The notes under the pieces: generated by a model | What the model was told of the DNA's origin: nothing | Database searches by the model: none | Seen by the model: only the letters and a program-made list of their open reading frames with translations | Made by a program: the position numbers and the translations under genes | Source of the DNA: Leuctra nigra | Taxonomy: Eukaryota > Arthropoda > Insecta > Plecoptera > Leuctridae | Direction: 5' to 3' | NCBI GenBank assembly: GCA_934045905.1 | Contig: OW203773.1 | Span: 18,277,246-18,341,245 of the forward strand | Length of the DNA: 64,000 nucleotides | In this document: positions 12,210 to 24,310 of the stretch, one piece after another | How the letters are laid out: each line of letters starts with the position of its first letter | Position numbering within the stretch: the first letter of the stretch is position 1

Positions 12210-13469
12210 CGGCCATGACACTTAAGTGGCATGCGCAGTGACGCGCGTTGGTTTGGTGTCATGGTGTCATGGCGGAATCGAATTGTCAGTGAAGGTGGAA
12301 TAACTTGTGCGTTGTGATGTTCGCGTTGTTTGGTAAAATAAATAAAAATTATTTTTTTCAACATTATAAATTGATGACATCCATATTATATTTACATATT
12401 TTTGTTGAAGCACAACCACGTTTTTTTTTAATATTGACGATTTTTTCTTTAATGGGTATTATTATGGTAGTTTTCTAAAAAAAAAAAATTTTTTAAAAAA
12501 GAACGGTTTGGCCTCTACAAAAATATATTAATATATTGACGTATATCATACAATTTATAATTTTGAAAAATAAAGGTTTTAATTTTTACATTTGACCCTA
12601 AAAAAATCAAATATTTAAGACAAATCCCATTAAAACAGGTTGGAAACATAAAATATTATGGCAACCTTGATGGCATATTCATGAACAACTTTTTATTACG
12701 AAGAGATTGACTGCCATCAAAACTATTTTATTTTCAAAACTATTTTTAGATTACAAATGTCATCCTTCATTTAAATAAGCAAACTGATTGAAATTATCTT
12801 GCCCCGTTAGCCCACAAAAAATCAAACGTGTTGCAAAATACTCCAACAATCACCCTTTGCGCCCCCCTGGGGTTGATGCCCCATAGGACAGATGTCAAAC
12901 AAGTGAAAGTGTAATGTGCGTGCCTTGAGGTAACCAAAACCACTTTCAGATCTTCCTTGACCGGAGGGGGGGGGGTCTACTACGGCTGGCTCATGGTCTA
13001 TTAATTAATGTCTAATTGAGGTTGTATTCTAGCTAAAGACCATCCCAAAAAATCTACACATGCTCTATGGGAAAAAAATTAACTATGTAAGGCCATATGC
13101 CGTTTAAGAAATTTAAAAGGTCAATGCTCAGGAAGGATTATTCGACTTAGAATAAAATTTGGGTATAGTTTTAAGAATGTAATCTATAGTTTTGTAAATT
13201 TTCGAACGGTGGCAAAACATTTTCACACAAAAAAAAACTCTTTCAAATATCTTTAATAATTTGCTTTTGACAGTTCAATTTTTGTTCCATCGATTTGAAT
13301 TTGGTGTCAATTTGGAGCTGTGCTCGGTAGTGTATTTTAAAAACTATTGTAGGTGTGCAGCTATCCCGGATTTACCCCACTTTGTTTCTCCGCATGGTTC
13401 ACGTAACAGGAGAACCAAGCTGTGTGGCGTCCAACCACTCAATAACTAGGAATAATGTGCAGTGTATTC
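12210..13469. other. No recognisable feature
   Basis: AT-rich sequence with a short G run at about 12965-12974. I see no exon-like conserved motif, inverted-repeat element or RNA gene here. Confidence 0.4.
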
Positions 13470-13472
13470 TCA

Positions 13473-14020
13473 AGGTCTGTTCGTTTTGCTTACTGCAGTT
13501 GCAGTAGCAGCAGCTTACAGTAGGCCCTGGTAACTCTTGCAGTAGCTTGCTGTACCAACACAAAACGAACGCATTTGCAGCAGGATGGCAGGCTGGCCTT
13601 TTCCTATTGGTTGGGAGGTTTGTGAATTTGGCGGGAAGAATGTAAAAATAAGTGAGGTTGTGTTCTGCATTTATAGAATTCTTGTCTAATCCCAATGCAT
13701 TTTTATATAAATATGTATCATTTCATAACATATAACTAAACTAAACTCTGAAACAAATACTCATTTCCCTCCTCCTTAGGCGTTTTTTCACTATCCATCC
13801 ATAAGAAACACATTTTACATTTCAAACATCGGCCATTTTGCCGCCTACTGCAAAGTTACTGCATTTACATCACCTCCCTACCCAGCTGTAAGAGCAGTCA
13901 CTGCGCAGCTACTGTCATTGTCAAATCGAACACAATCGCAGTGACGGAACAGCAAGTTTGATGCAAAACGAACGGATTTGCAGTGAGCAGTAAAGTGCAG
14001 TAAGCAAAACGAACAGACCT
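13473..14020. mobile_element. PIF/Harbinger-like MITE, 548 bp
   Basis: Ends are AGGTCTGTTCGTTTTGCTTA and its reverse complement, flanked by a 3-bp TCA duplication (13470-13472 and 14021-14023). Subterminal CAGTA/GCAGT motifs repeat many times near both ends, as is common for transposase-binding sites. No transposase is encoded. Confidence 0.8.
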
Positions 14021-14315
14021 TCAGTTTACATTCATTTCGGTGTGGAATCATTTTATGTATTGACAGTGAAATGTCTCATTTGTAGTGTCTTTTACAAAAA
14101 CAATCATATTTCAAAAAGTGATTTCGAGGTAGATAATTAAAAACAAACTTTCTATATTGTATACGAAGAAAATTAAATGTAATAATTTGAAATATAATTA
14201 ACTAATGTAACGGTGTTATCAGAATTTAATATTTATACGCATGATATTCTTTAAAGAAAAAAATAAAATAATAATATATTCTAAACTATGGTTGTTTAAG
14301 TGAAAAAAAACACAA

Positions 14316-14843
14316 GGTGGCTGGATCGATCGAGGCATAGACTCAGACCTTCATAATTTTGTGTGTACTTATTAATATTCATAACAATCCCTGAAAAAAT
14401 TATACACTTTATGTGTCTAGTTTCTGAGATATTTTTAGTTTTCTCCCCCATGTTATCTCATGGAAGCCAAGTAAAATTGGGACATTTTTAAGCTAAAATG
14501 AAGTTCTAATTTGTTTGTCCTGATAGATTTGAACAAAAAAAAATTGTTTTCTTGTAGATATACGGACATACTATCAGGAAAAAATTGAAAACAATACCAT
14601 CGTGTGCTATTTTAAAAGTTATTAACCAAACTCGCAATGATTTTCCTATACTTCCAATGTTAAACTTTTGTTCATTTTCGAAGGACATAAAATTGAAAAC
14701 TCATTAATGGGCGGGATTTGCAAACTACAGGACATTACAATACTATTTTATACTTAAATGCAGTTGAAATATTGGAAAACGTTTTTTGAACTTATAATTT
14801 CAAGGAAAAATGCGTTTGTAATATATCGATCGATCCAGCCACC
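14316..14843. mobile_element. TTAA-type MITE, family A, copy 1
   Basis: 528-bp element with ends GGTGGCTGGATCGATCGA. The right flank is TTAA (14844-14847); the left flank has decayed to ACAA. It is non-coding. Part of its interior is related to 17960-18190. Family A is better preserved at 20064-20983. Confidence 0.8.
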
Positions 14844-14932
14844 TTAAATTAAAATCAATAGAAATACAACTCAATAGTTTCTTAGTTTCACTCAGTCATT
14901 CTGCAGATCAATTTCTCACAATAAAAGCCTTA

Positions 14933-15409
14933 AGCTGGGTTCCCATACTTCGCTTTTGCTTCGCATTCGGTTCGCTTTCGCAAAATGGCTACCTTTTAAC
15001 ACAGAAAATCGTCCATGTTTAATTTCGTCTCCGAAATGCAAAAATGTTGGACCAACTTCAACTTCGACGAAATCATAACGCGCGAAAACCGGAAGTGATG
15101 CGATATATCGAATCTCCATTTCCGGTCGACCTCGAGCTTATATTCGATATTCGATTAATGAACATATGTTTTGACGTTTTGACGTTTCAACTTTCAAGTT
15201 TTACTTTTTCCGCATTTTCTTGCCTTTCTTGCTTATTATCTGATTATTATTCGTCATTTTGTTTTTAACTTTTGGCAGAATACTATTTATGTATCGCGTA
15301 TCCATGGATACGCGAAACGCGCGAAACAGAAATTAAGGAAACGACTACAAACTTCGCGACGCGAAAGCGAACCGAATGCGAAACGAAAGCGAAGTATGGG
15401 AACCCAGCT
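14933..15409. mobile_element. PIF/Harbinger-like MITE, 477 bp
   Basis: Long inverted ends starting AGCTGGGTTCCCATACTTCG, flanked by TTA on both sides (14930-14932 and 15410-15412). The ends are rich in TTCG/CGAA repeats (TTCGCTTTCG and variants). A partial copy of the same family lies at 17761-17950. Overlapping short frames inside are by-products of the repeat. Confidence 0.88.
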
Positions 15410-15412
15410 TTA

Positions 15413-17351
15413 GTAACAGCGGACTATTTCACTTTTGACATGTATTTTAAATACTTGTATTTTACATGTATTTTAATTGTATTTTAAAATCCATTATGTT
15501 GTGTAGTATACTTGTTTTAACTGGAAAAACCGACGGAAAAATATCACTTCAGCACTTTATTCACTACGGCTCACATAGGCAACGTGTTGATGTTCAACCG
15601 ATGAACCTTCATTAGGGCATCTCCGACAGATATCTTTGAAAATCATTTTATTTGTTCCTTAGTATTGTCTACGATGAGAGACCTTAATATTAGTACCTCA
15701 CCGGCTTAAATGTTAAATTAAATGTGTTTGAAGTTGGAGATTTTAACATAGGCTCAGATGGAAGACGCGGGAAAACTTACACATTTTGATAATTTTTTTT
15801 TCTGCCCGACAGATTTTTTTATAAAACTGATAATATGTTTAAAACACATATGTCACCGACTTAATTACTGAGATATTTCGATAATAGAAGGTAATTTTAC
15901 CGAAAAACAAGGAGATATTTGACCATTATTCACGCCACTTCTTCAACCTGGCAACATTGACATTATGAATGATCAATCTACAAACTTCGTGTAAAAACAT
16001 TATTAACTCTAAAACACATCCGTTATAAATATCTGAATAAAGTGTCCTAGTAGCAAAATATTATAATTTTTCCAAAAAACCAAAAATCAAGACATTTAGC
16101 AAGGCGTGAACAAATTTTCTTTGATATAATATCATAAGACCATGACTGAGAAATCTAGGTGGCTAGTTTTAGTGCTTTGTTTAATTTTGATCTGTCAGCT
16201 GCAATGTCATAAGAGCTTCTGCAATAAATATACACAAGGATGTAAAAGTGGACGCTAGATAAATGATTTGATTTTGCTCAGGTAACATGTGAATTGGGAT
16301 TCAATCCTGTTAATACCTTTGATGCACGTTCTCTACGTTCAGGTATGAAATGTGTGTGCTTCATCCGCCATTTCTGACTAAAACCATGGCTATAATGCTG
16401 GATTGCATTACTCTTATTTCACTGTTGAAAAGTCAAATTAATAACCACAATAATAACTCGTCTCAATATTAAATATCTGTTCTACCAAAAGTCTAAAGCC
16501 TCAAAACACGTTATAAGGTTGGATATCAAAGTATGTTTTATGTGAACTAAATGTTAATGAAATTTTAGTGTATGAAGATAGTCATTCAAAGCAAAGATCA
16601 AACCTTAACAATTAATGTCTTGCCATCATTAATAATTCAAGCTCAAGTGAGATACTTGTGGACAATAGAGTACGATTCAAATCATTATTATATTTTAATA
16701 TAAATATTGTGCGCTTATATTTATTTAACAGTGAGTTCTTGTTAATGTTTATAAACGAAATATAATTTAATTTTAGAGGATTTTGTATTTATTTTGAATG
16801 AAAAGAAAAAACTGGTATTTGGAAAAGCTAGCCAACTTAATAATTCAAAATTAACCATAAAATTTATAAAACTTTTATCACACACAATTACATTATTTTG
16901 AACTTAGAGTAATTTATTGATATTTAGATGACATGCTTTTGGTAATATAAATGTGAAACAATTTGATTTAGTCGCGAATTACCGTTTTATAAGCATATTA
17001 TTTGTATTATTGCCAACATACAAACTGCAGAGAGTTGGTTGTAACATTGCTCTTTCGAATTGCCTCGCAGACAGTTGTTTATTAGTAATGTAGAGACTTA
17101 GTGTAATGGCTGCTGTCATAAGTGTGGAATTCCAGTTGTCAGGAGGCATTTTATTAAAAATAAAGATGATGCGAGACGAATGTCCAAATGTGAAGTGACC
17201 AAAAGTTCAACATAGTCTGAAGAATATCGCGAAAACAGTGCCCGAGGAATACCTTGATCTTTATTTGTTAGCAACTGACGTATGTACTGAGTGTAATCCA
17301 ACCATTAACCCTCAAAAACCAAATATCGAGAACATTGTGGATTAAACTTGC
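15413..17351. other. No recognisable feature
   Basis: Nearly 2 kb of AT-rich, apparently low-copy sequence. No conserved domain, RNA gene or terminal repeat is recognisable; it may be ordinary intergenic or intronic DNA. Confidence 0.4.
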
Positions 17352-17398
17352 TTAAGGGGGGATGCCCAAGTTGAGGTATCCGATAGATATTTGAGTTA

Positions 17399-17554
17399 GG
17401 CCCGGTTGCACCATGTCCCGATAAAGTTAGGGGTAGGATTTATCGGCTGAAACCATGGCAACAGCCAATGAAACACAGCCATCTAGACCGCTTAAGTCCA
17501 CTTTAGGCTCAAGTGAACTTTATCTTACTTATCGGGATATGGTGCAACCGGGCC
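17399..17554. mobile_element. Short MITE with GGCCCGGTTGCACCA ends
   Basis: 156-bp element whose ends GGCCCGGTTGCACCATGTCC and ...ATGGTGCAACCGGGCC are inverted with one substitution. The flanks are TTA on the left and TTG on the right, a decayed 3-bp duplication consistent with a PIF/Harbinger-type insertion. It is nested in family C. Confidence 0.8.
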
Positions 17555-17760
17555 TTGCTTATTTAATAGATAATTTACTGGTGCACCATAAAAACGCAAG
17601 AAAAAGTGGGGTAGCCGAACTAATTTTTAAGATATATCACTTTATAAATTTGAGCTTTAACATGGCAAGTCCAAAAAATGCAGTAATTTTCCTAGTAAAT
17701 ATCAGATTTAAACTATTTTCCGCCGATAGATTATAACCAAAAACTAATATTATGTGCATA

Positions 17761-17950
17761 AGCTGGGTTCCCATACTTCGCATCGAATTCGCTTCCGGTT
17801 CGCTTCGCTTTCGCAAAATGGCTACCTTTTAACAAAGGAAATCGTCCATGTTTACATTCGCATGTTCACTTGTTTCGGTTTCGTTCTACCTTTTAACAAA
17901 GGAAATCGTCCATGTTTACATTCCCATGTTCGCGTGTTTCGGTTTCGTTA
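17761..17950. mobile_element. Partial PIF/Harbinger-like MITE with internal duplication
   Basis: Starts AGCTGGGTTCCCATACTTCG like the complete element at 14933, but no right end follows. The block ACCTTTTAACAAAGGAAATC...CGGTTTCGTT occurs twice in tandem (about 17822-17887 and 17889-17950), so the copy was truncated and locally duplicated. Confidence 0.75.
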
Positions 17951-18202
17951 AAGTTGAGACACCTAGCCGTACGTTTTTTGAAAGTAAGGAGCCAAATTCT
18001 AAATAATTTTCCTATACCTTTTGTGTTTAAATTTCCTCATATTCTGAAGACATCATATTGAAAACTCAGTATAAGTCGAGAGTTGCAAGTTACAAGACAT
18101 TTGATGAATCTTGTACATTAAAATATAGTTAAAATGTTGAAAAAATTATACAAATTGTAAATTTCAACCAAAAACATTTTCGGAAAATCTACTTGGGCAT
18201 CC

Positions 18203-18886
18203 CTCCTTAAACAGACGATTATTGCTTCTATGAATCGAATAAAGATTACTACATTCTATAAATGAAGATACTGTAATTATTATTAAAAGAATCGTGAAAG
18301 TATGGTGTTCAAGTCCATGTTTGAAAACGGCTCGCTTCTAATCACCTTGATATCTTATCTTTGCAAAGATCTCTGTTGCCAGATGTAAGGCTTGTAATTC
18401 AAAAATACAGGATTCCATTGGCTTTATAGTATGGTGACACATATTTTTAAAACGATGATTCGATTGATAAAATATATGTCGACTTCAAATTAATTGAATA
18501 AAAATAGACTTGTATGGCGTAATTTTTTTAAAATCATGATTTGAGTGTGCTGGTAATCATGATTACCATGTTATCTTATGAGAAATGCCATCACATAAAA
18601 GATGTCATATCTCAAAAAAGAGTACCGCAAGGTGGTTTTTTGATTTCAGATATGCATTTTCTATGTTCAGTGATAAAATTTCAAGGATTTTTTGAACTTT
18701 TCGAATAATGATGGACAGCAAATCAGCAAATCGATAGGTAATGTAGTGTTCCTCAATGTTCAAACAAAGAATCAACAGCTGCAGATGGACTCTCCTTTCA
18801 TTTATTCCCGAAGGACTCTGTGCGGGAGAACCTAATCATCTGCAATCTGCTTTGAAGATTGGGTAGAGGGTTTCCAAATGCATGTT
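18203..18886. repeat. Segmental repeat, copy 2
   Basis: Direct repeat of positions 1-652, starting at the right end and TTAA flank of family C. Since the TE end and its flank are shared, a larger block including the flank was duplicated, rather than two independent insertions. Confidence 0.85.
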
Positions 18887-18930
18887 TGTGTGTGGGGAAC
18901 ATTTCAAAGCAGATAACTTCTTTTACTCTG

Positions 18931-19055
18931 GGGCCCTATTCTAGAACTTTTAAATTCCCAATTCCTCTAGAATTCAGATCCATACAATGTTAATCCTTAT
19001 GGCCGTGACCGAATTCCATCAGAATGGAATTGGAAAATCGTTCTAGAATAGACCT
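18931..19055. mobile_element. Small MITE with CTATTCTAGAAC ends
   Basis: About 125 bp bounded by GGGCCCTATTCTAGAAC and, inverted, GTTCTAGAATAGACC; the core CTATTCTAGAAC matches on both sides. It is non-coding, with uncertain flanks. Confidence 0.65.
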
Positions 19056-19345
19056 TCTCAGGTAAGACTTGTATTATATTGTTTTGATAAATCTGAAATA
19101 AGTTCATAAATCGTCAATGCAGGCTGCTCTAACCTGCAAACACAACATCTATACTAGTCAGGCGAGGCAACCATTTCAGGGAAAGCTACGGTGTTGCCGC
19201 CCAACCAGGTTTTAAACGCGAATTCTCAAGACTCATTGCGTAAAAACCAAAACGTAACTGTCGAGAAAGCTTAGTTTCACTTACTGTTCACAAACTCCTG
19301 TTTGTGATACACCGTTGCCAGGATCCTCTTCTCTCTTCTACACAT

Positions 19346-19643
19346 GGGTGCGATCACATAAAATGAGAACTTGCTTGTCACGGTGACAAGCAAGTTCTCA
19401 TCTCAATGTTATTCACGGCCTTCTATAGGGTCTTGTCACGGTGACAAGCTTCTCATCTCAATGTTATTCACGGCCTTCTATAGGGTCTTGTCACGGTGAC
19501 AAGCTTCTCATCTCAATGTTATTCACGGCCTTCTATAGGGTCTTGTCACGGTGACAAGCTTCTCATCTCAATGTTATTCACGGCCATCTATAGGGTCTTG
19601 TCACCGTGACTAGAAAGTTATCATTTTTTTGTGATCGCACCCC
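19346..19643. mobile_element. MITE with GGGTGCGATCACA ends and internal 55-bp tandem array
   Basis: Outer ends GGGTGCGATCACA and GTGATCGCACCC are inverted. The interior is a tandem array of a 55-bp unit: ATTCACGGCC recurs at 19411, 19466, 19521 and 19576. Each unit holds the palindrome CTTGTCACGGTGACAAG, whose flanking bases pair further in the first copy. A one-unit relative on the other strand is at 55063-55187, so the array grew inside the element. Confidence 0.8.
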
Positions 19644-20063
19644 AGATCATAATTTTTCACTTTTCAGGTACCTATATAATTTTGTGTTACTTATATTGTT
19701 TTCACTTCATATTCGCCGTTTTTTTTTTCGAATTATACGTTAATACTTCGCCTTAACCACTTGTTGACCCAGCGAGTATGTAGCCTTTCGTTTCATGAGA
19801 CGAACAGTATTGTTTGGCAATGCTCTGATAAGATACAACCTGAGTAATGACCTGTCACACCCTTCCACCTACACTGTTCCTATTTTAAACTAATAAAACA
19901 ACACTTTTCTGAACGCGAGATTTTTTCTGGCAAGTTTTCGTAAATGGGACGAAAAAACTCTAAAGAACTTACTTATTTATACAAATAGAACTCTGATATA
20001 GAAGTGCAGTAAACATACTGTGTTCTGACAGCTATTACATCACTAAATTGAAGTATATATTAA

Positions 20064-20983
20064 GGTGGCTGGATCGATCGATTTTCTGAAGTATTGGAGA
20101 GCTTTCACTAATTTATTAAGTGTAAAAAAAATCACGTTTATAAATTATTTCAGCACATAATTTACTTTTATAATATACTAGGTAGTTGAAATAGACAACA
20201 TTTAAATGGTATTTATACGTTATCTTATTATTAAGAGCAGTATTAATGCCACAAAGAAGTTTGTTTTGAATTGGATATTGAAGATTTTTCAATAATTTTA
20301 ACAATACGGTACAATATGGCAACATCGTAATTTGGAAATTTGAATTTGTGTGGAATCATGATGGCTGAGCTTGCTGAGCTTAAGCTTGATTTACACGGGT
20401 CAATGTATTGATCAATACATTGAATTCAAGAGGCTGTGCACATGAGCAGAGTCACTTTGAGCAGAGAAAGTGGCTCTGCTCATGTGCACAGCCTCTTGAA
20501 TTCAATGTATTGATCAATACATGGACCCGTGTAAATCAAGCTTTACACCTAGAGTTTACTTTCATGAAAAGTCAAGGTATCTTTAGTAGGCATTTAGTGC
20601 TTTCTAACAACCTTGAGCACTCCCATGTTGCCAAAAGTATTTTGACTGATTTGCAATTTGAATTGAATCGCCTACAATTTTTTATTTAGCACACGATGAT
20701 ATTGGTTTATATTTTTTTAATGAAAGTAAATAGATCAAAGATTCTTTCTTATATAGGTTTTTTGAAAATCTATCGGAAAAATTAAATAAAATCTTCATTT
20801 GTGGCAAATTTTTCAAACCTGCCATAAGATAACATGGGGAAAATACTTCTTTCTTATTCGCCTATCTCGAAAACTAGACACGGGAAGTATTTTATTTTTT
20901 AGAGTGTTGTTTAGGGGATACCAATGAGTGAGTACAGCAAAATTAAACACTATCTGAAAAAATGGTCGATCGACCCAGCCACC
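20064..20983. mobile_element. TTAA-flanked MITE, family A, copy 2
   Basis: 920-bp element with ends GGTGGCTGGATCGATCGA (left) and the inverted GGTGGCTGGGTCGATCGA (right), flanked by perfect TTAA at 20060-20063 and 20984-20987. It is non-coding. A near-perfect hairpin element (20383-20542) is inserted in it. Its right end resembles the remnants in the tandem array at 1682-1723 and 4560-4601. Confidence 0.88.
20383..20542. mobile_element. 160-bp near-perfect hairpin MITE, TTA flanks
   Basis: The two halves are almost exact reverse complements from AGCTTGATTTACACGGGT outward to the centre near 20460, including the inner TGTATTGATCAATACA. TTA lies on each side (20380-20382 and 20543-20545). Size, AG-starting ends and TTA flanks fit a PIF/Harbinger-derived MITE nested in family A. 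Transcribed, it would fold into a ~75-bp stem. Confidence 0.85.
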
Positions 20984-21074
20984 TTAACAATAAATACCTA
21001 TGCTTGAAAAATGGTTTTTACTGATTCCCTCAGTTAGGTGAATGTTAATAAATACCAACTGCAATGTGAAAAGA

Positions 21075-21145
21075 TTTTCCTCGAGTGGGACTCGAACCCA
21101 CGAATTAAAAAATCAAACATTTATTACTCTAGAAGGTTTTCAAAC
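21075..21145 (-). repeat. SINE remnant, tRNA-like B box
   Basis: GTGGGACTCGAACCCACGAA read on the minus strand is a tRNA T-arm / B-box (GGGTTCGAGTCCC) with a 5-bp paired stem. No convincing A box or full cloverleaf is present, so I call it a decayed tRNA-derived SINE or tRNA relic. Confidence 0.5.
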
Positions 21146-21418
21146 CCCAATTCCCAGAACTATCGTGAATGACATTTGAAAACACAATCTAGTTGGATCA
21201 ACCATACAGTTCAAAAAATTTTAAAGTTGGAATTTTATAAAAATATATTTTTTTTCCCAATAGTCTTTGCCAGAAAAATATTCGCTTCCCGGACACCTGC
21301 GGTTGTTGAGAGATATTTGCAACCGAACATGCTTCAAAACACTCAGGATTACAAGATGGCCCTATTATTGAATTAAAAAAAAACGCATTTGTTGAAATAG
21401 CTACACACTCGCTGGGTC

Positions 21419-22399
21419 CACTGCTATTGATGAAGTAACTGTCAAAATTTCTGGTCATTTGCCCTCTGCGTTCTCTAATGATGATGTACCGTCATGGGAA
21501 TTTATTTGGTAAACCCTCCGCCCCCTTTACATGAATTCCGTTAATTTAGGCCCCTCGCCTTCGACCGATAGCAATGCAAAAGTTGTTTGAATGTGATGAA
21601 TGGAGGGTTTATCGAGCTAGCGCGTTATTTGTCATCTTCTTTTCTTCTCAGATTTATCAAAGATTGACGAAAAACTAAATTAAATAAAAATGTATTTGAT
21701 TTGATTTTGAATGAGATGACAAATAAAATGATTTTATGAAAAATTACGCACAAAGTCCGTTTGCATGGGGCAAATAGGCAGGTATCAGTGGTGCTAAATG
21801 GTCCAAGCAGACAATGGCAGCAACCTCGACTGATTCAAGAGACTTTTGTCAAATCCTAGAAGCACCATGCTAACAAAATGTGCGATATTAGGTGAGAGTA
21901 CATAATATTGCGAAATGGCAGGACGGTGCTAGCTAGCACGGTGCTACCTATCTTAATAACCCGTAGTAGCACCGACCTTGAACTCAGCACCATCGTAGCA
22001 CCAACATTTCGCGATATTAGGTAAAGGTCCTGAGCTCCAACTAACTGCCGTGTGCTCGAGACAACTTTAAAGACTAGTAGAATAGTAAATGATGAGGTAC
22101 TTGTATTGCTGCTGCCTGCATGGCTGCTTGTCGGTCTGGATCTTAACGGGCATATCAGGGAAAAGATCTCGCAGCTTCCTCTCATCTGCAGTCTCGTTCC
22201 AGGATGTCTCATTCAGTCACATTTCCTCATTCCTGAACAAGTGAGAAGTGACAATTAGTGACAGAAATCCACGACAACCTTGGTTTTGTCACTAAGATCG
22301 CCTCGAGTTGTCGCCACCTAAATAGGATGGTGACTCAGAAATCACAAGTGACAAAAATGAAATATTGTCAGATTATTCTGAAAATTTGCACACATGTTC
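21419..22399. other. No firm feature
   Basis: Moderate-complexity sequence. A locally repetitive GGTGCTA/AGCACC segment lies at 21920-22010 with GCGATATTAGGT on both sides (about 21888 and 22012). The open frames at 21856-22212 (minus) and 22258-22503 (plus) show no known domain. Confidence 0.4.
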
Positions 22400-22815
22400 C
22401 CAAACACCTTACACATCTTTCATACCACAATGTCCCAATGGTTCCAAGGACCATGCAAAGTTTTAAGCTGATCGGTCATTCGGTTCTAATAGTAGGTACC
22501 TAGGTATACATTTAAAAAATCACTTTTTTTTAATTATTATTATTAAATAACATTGTACCCAAGATTGGGGACAATGTTGATCGTATTGGCTTGTCAAAAT
22601 TTCACATTGATCGGAGCAACCAACCGATTTTTTTTTTAAATTTGAACCAATCAGCGGATTTAAAAAAAATAGTGTCTGCAACGCCCAGAATTTTGTGTGC
22701 AAAATTTCAGCTCTATCGAAGAAAAACTTAACCTGTGTAGCCTCATTAAAAGGAAAAAAATACAGAGCAGCCAAAACAGCCAAAAGGAGTCGCTCGCTTT
22801 GCTCGCGCAATAATT
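22400..22815. repeat. Copy of the GCTCGCT non-coding repeat
   Basis: Shares gcaaagttttaagctgatcgg, aaatttgaaccaatcag and the closing GCTCGCTTTGCTCGCGCAAT motif with the tandem-unit block at 2100-3040. It is plus-oriented and diverged, without coding capacity. Confidence 0.6.
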
Positions 22816-23094
22816 GTTTCAAAATAATTGAAGGGTGTCAATGTAATTAATATTGGCATTTTAATATATTTTATACAAATTATTAAGTCTGAAAAAGCAT
22901 TCACAAAAATAAATAAATAGTTACACTTCATGAACAAGAGAACGAAACTAATAGTACACCAAAAATTATATGCGTATCCACTTCAAATCAAATTTGACAA
23001 CAAAATTCCTAAAAGGATAGGTAAAGGAAGTTTCAGAGATTACTAAAAAATCACCTCGTAAATGCTGCCTATTATTCTAGAACGCGACTATTTT

Positions 23095-23345
23095 CACTCT
23101 ATGATCATAACGACCTTGAAATGTCAGGAAAACAATTGAATTTTAGTTAACTGTCACCCTACACAAAATCCACATTTATTAAAGTAGGTATTTTCAATGT
23201 TTTAAAAATAATAAAAGAGTCTATGAATAGTGAATCAGATATAAATGCACACAAGTGGGGGGAAAGCCCTCCACGCCCCCCTTAACCCTTGGCAAATCGT
23301 GTTCAGTCTGGCCGTAACATTTGTTTTATTCGTATACACTCCGAA
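23095..23345. mobile_element. MITE with AGTCTGG ends, copy 1 (left end degenerate)
   Basis: Matches 23990-24310 and 37966-38290 in the phrases AACAATTGAATTTTAGTTAA, ACTGTCACCCTACACAAAAT, AGAGTCTATG and GGCAAATCGTGTTCAGTCTG. The left inverted end has been lost or altered. Confidence 0.65.
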
Positions 23346-23989
23346 AAAATTTAAACAAAAAAATAATTCACAAGAAATTAAGTTGTGGAATGTACGAATG
23401 GCAGACAATTCGACAGAGTTGCTTGTAAATTTTATCCAGTGAAAAAAGCATTTTCTGATGTTGAATTCAAATTACCTACTTGTACTTTGCTATTTCACTG
23501 TACGGTGAACCACTCTGATTATTCTATGTTTTTTTTCTGACGTTGAAAATTACCTACTTGTAGGTACTTTGCTTATTTTTACTGTACTAGGTACCATGTT
23601 GTACAAAATCAAAAACTTGTAAAATTACTTCCAAGCACCTTCCCCTAAAATTATTGAGATCTAAAAGAAGGGCCAATCAATAATATTGTATACATTTTTT
23701 CGCACTTAAAATTCGTGAAATCATTTAGCCCAGTTACTGCAGGTAAGAAACCTACTAACCGCCCAAATTTGAAGAAAAAAATCTATGAACCATCATTGTA
23801 AACTTTATACCAATATTATAAAAACTTAATTAAAAACAAAATTTATGTTTTGAACTACTATACCGATTGCCGACGCAAAAATTGGTCACGGTCTTCAAGA
23901 AAACTTTAAGTAGACGGTGGGCGAAACAAATTAAAAAAAGGAAAATCTACCAAATCAAAATTTAAAAAATAATATATATTCGTACTTTT

Positions 23990-24310
23990 AGACGAACGAT
24001 TAATGCTACGTCCAGACTCACTCATTGGTTGGTTGAATAGTGAAAAACTAAAGTCAGACCAAAACTGCCTTGAAATGTCAAGGGAAAACAATTGAATTTT
24101 AGTTAACTGTCACCCTACACAAAATGCACGTATATTAAAGTATTTTCAATGTTTAAAAAAATAAAAGAGTCTATTAAATAGTGAATATCAGATACCTATA
24201 TAATTAAACAATTCACAAGTGGACGCCCCCTTCAACCCTTGGCAAATCGTGTTCAGTCTGGACGTAACATTTGTCTTATTTGTACATACGTTCGATACAG
24301 GGTTTAAATT
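23990..24310. mobile_element. MITE with ACGTCCAGACT / AGTCTGGACGT ends, copy 2
   Basis: The left end GCTACGTCCAGACTCA and right end AGTCTGGACGTAACA are inverted. The interior is shared with copies at 23095 and 37966. It is non-coding. Confidence 0.7.

Larger units (their letters stand above)
17356..18206. mobile_element. TTAA-flanked element, family C
   Basis: Ends GGGGGGATGCCCAAGT (left) and its near reverse complement ACTTGGGCATCCCTCC (right; 15 of 16 match), flanked by TTAA at 17352-17355 and 18207-18210. The 851-bp body is non-coding and contains two other elements (17399-17554 and 17761-17950). The window's first eight bases look like the right end of another copy. Confidence 0.75.
19766..21418. 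mobile_element. Inverted-repeat element with CCCAGCGAG ends, split by insertions (copy 2)
   Basis: The left end GACCCAGCGAGTATGTAGC at 19766 pairs with the right end GCTACACACTCGCTGGGTC at 21400-21418. The left part (to about 19930) and right part (from about 21290) match the two sides of the sequence flanking the Ty3/gypsy element at 38926-39034 and 45762-45989. In this copy CACACCCTTCCACC is uninterrupted, giving a paralogous empty site. The copy is itself split by ~1.36 kb that includes the family A MITE at 20064. Confidence 0.75.

Noticed and set aside
19382..19600. Regular repeats of 55 bp resembling a CRISPR array
   Set aside because: The whole unit repeats without unique spacers, the palindrome is inside a MITE with inverted ends, and the genome context is eukaryotic.
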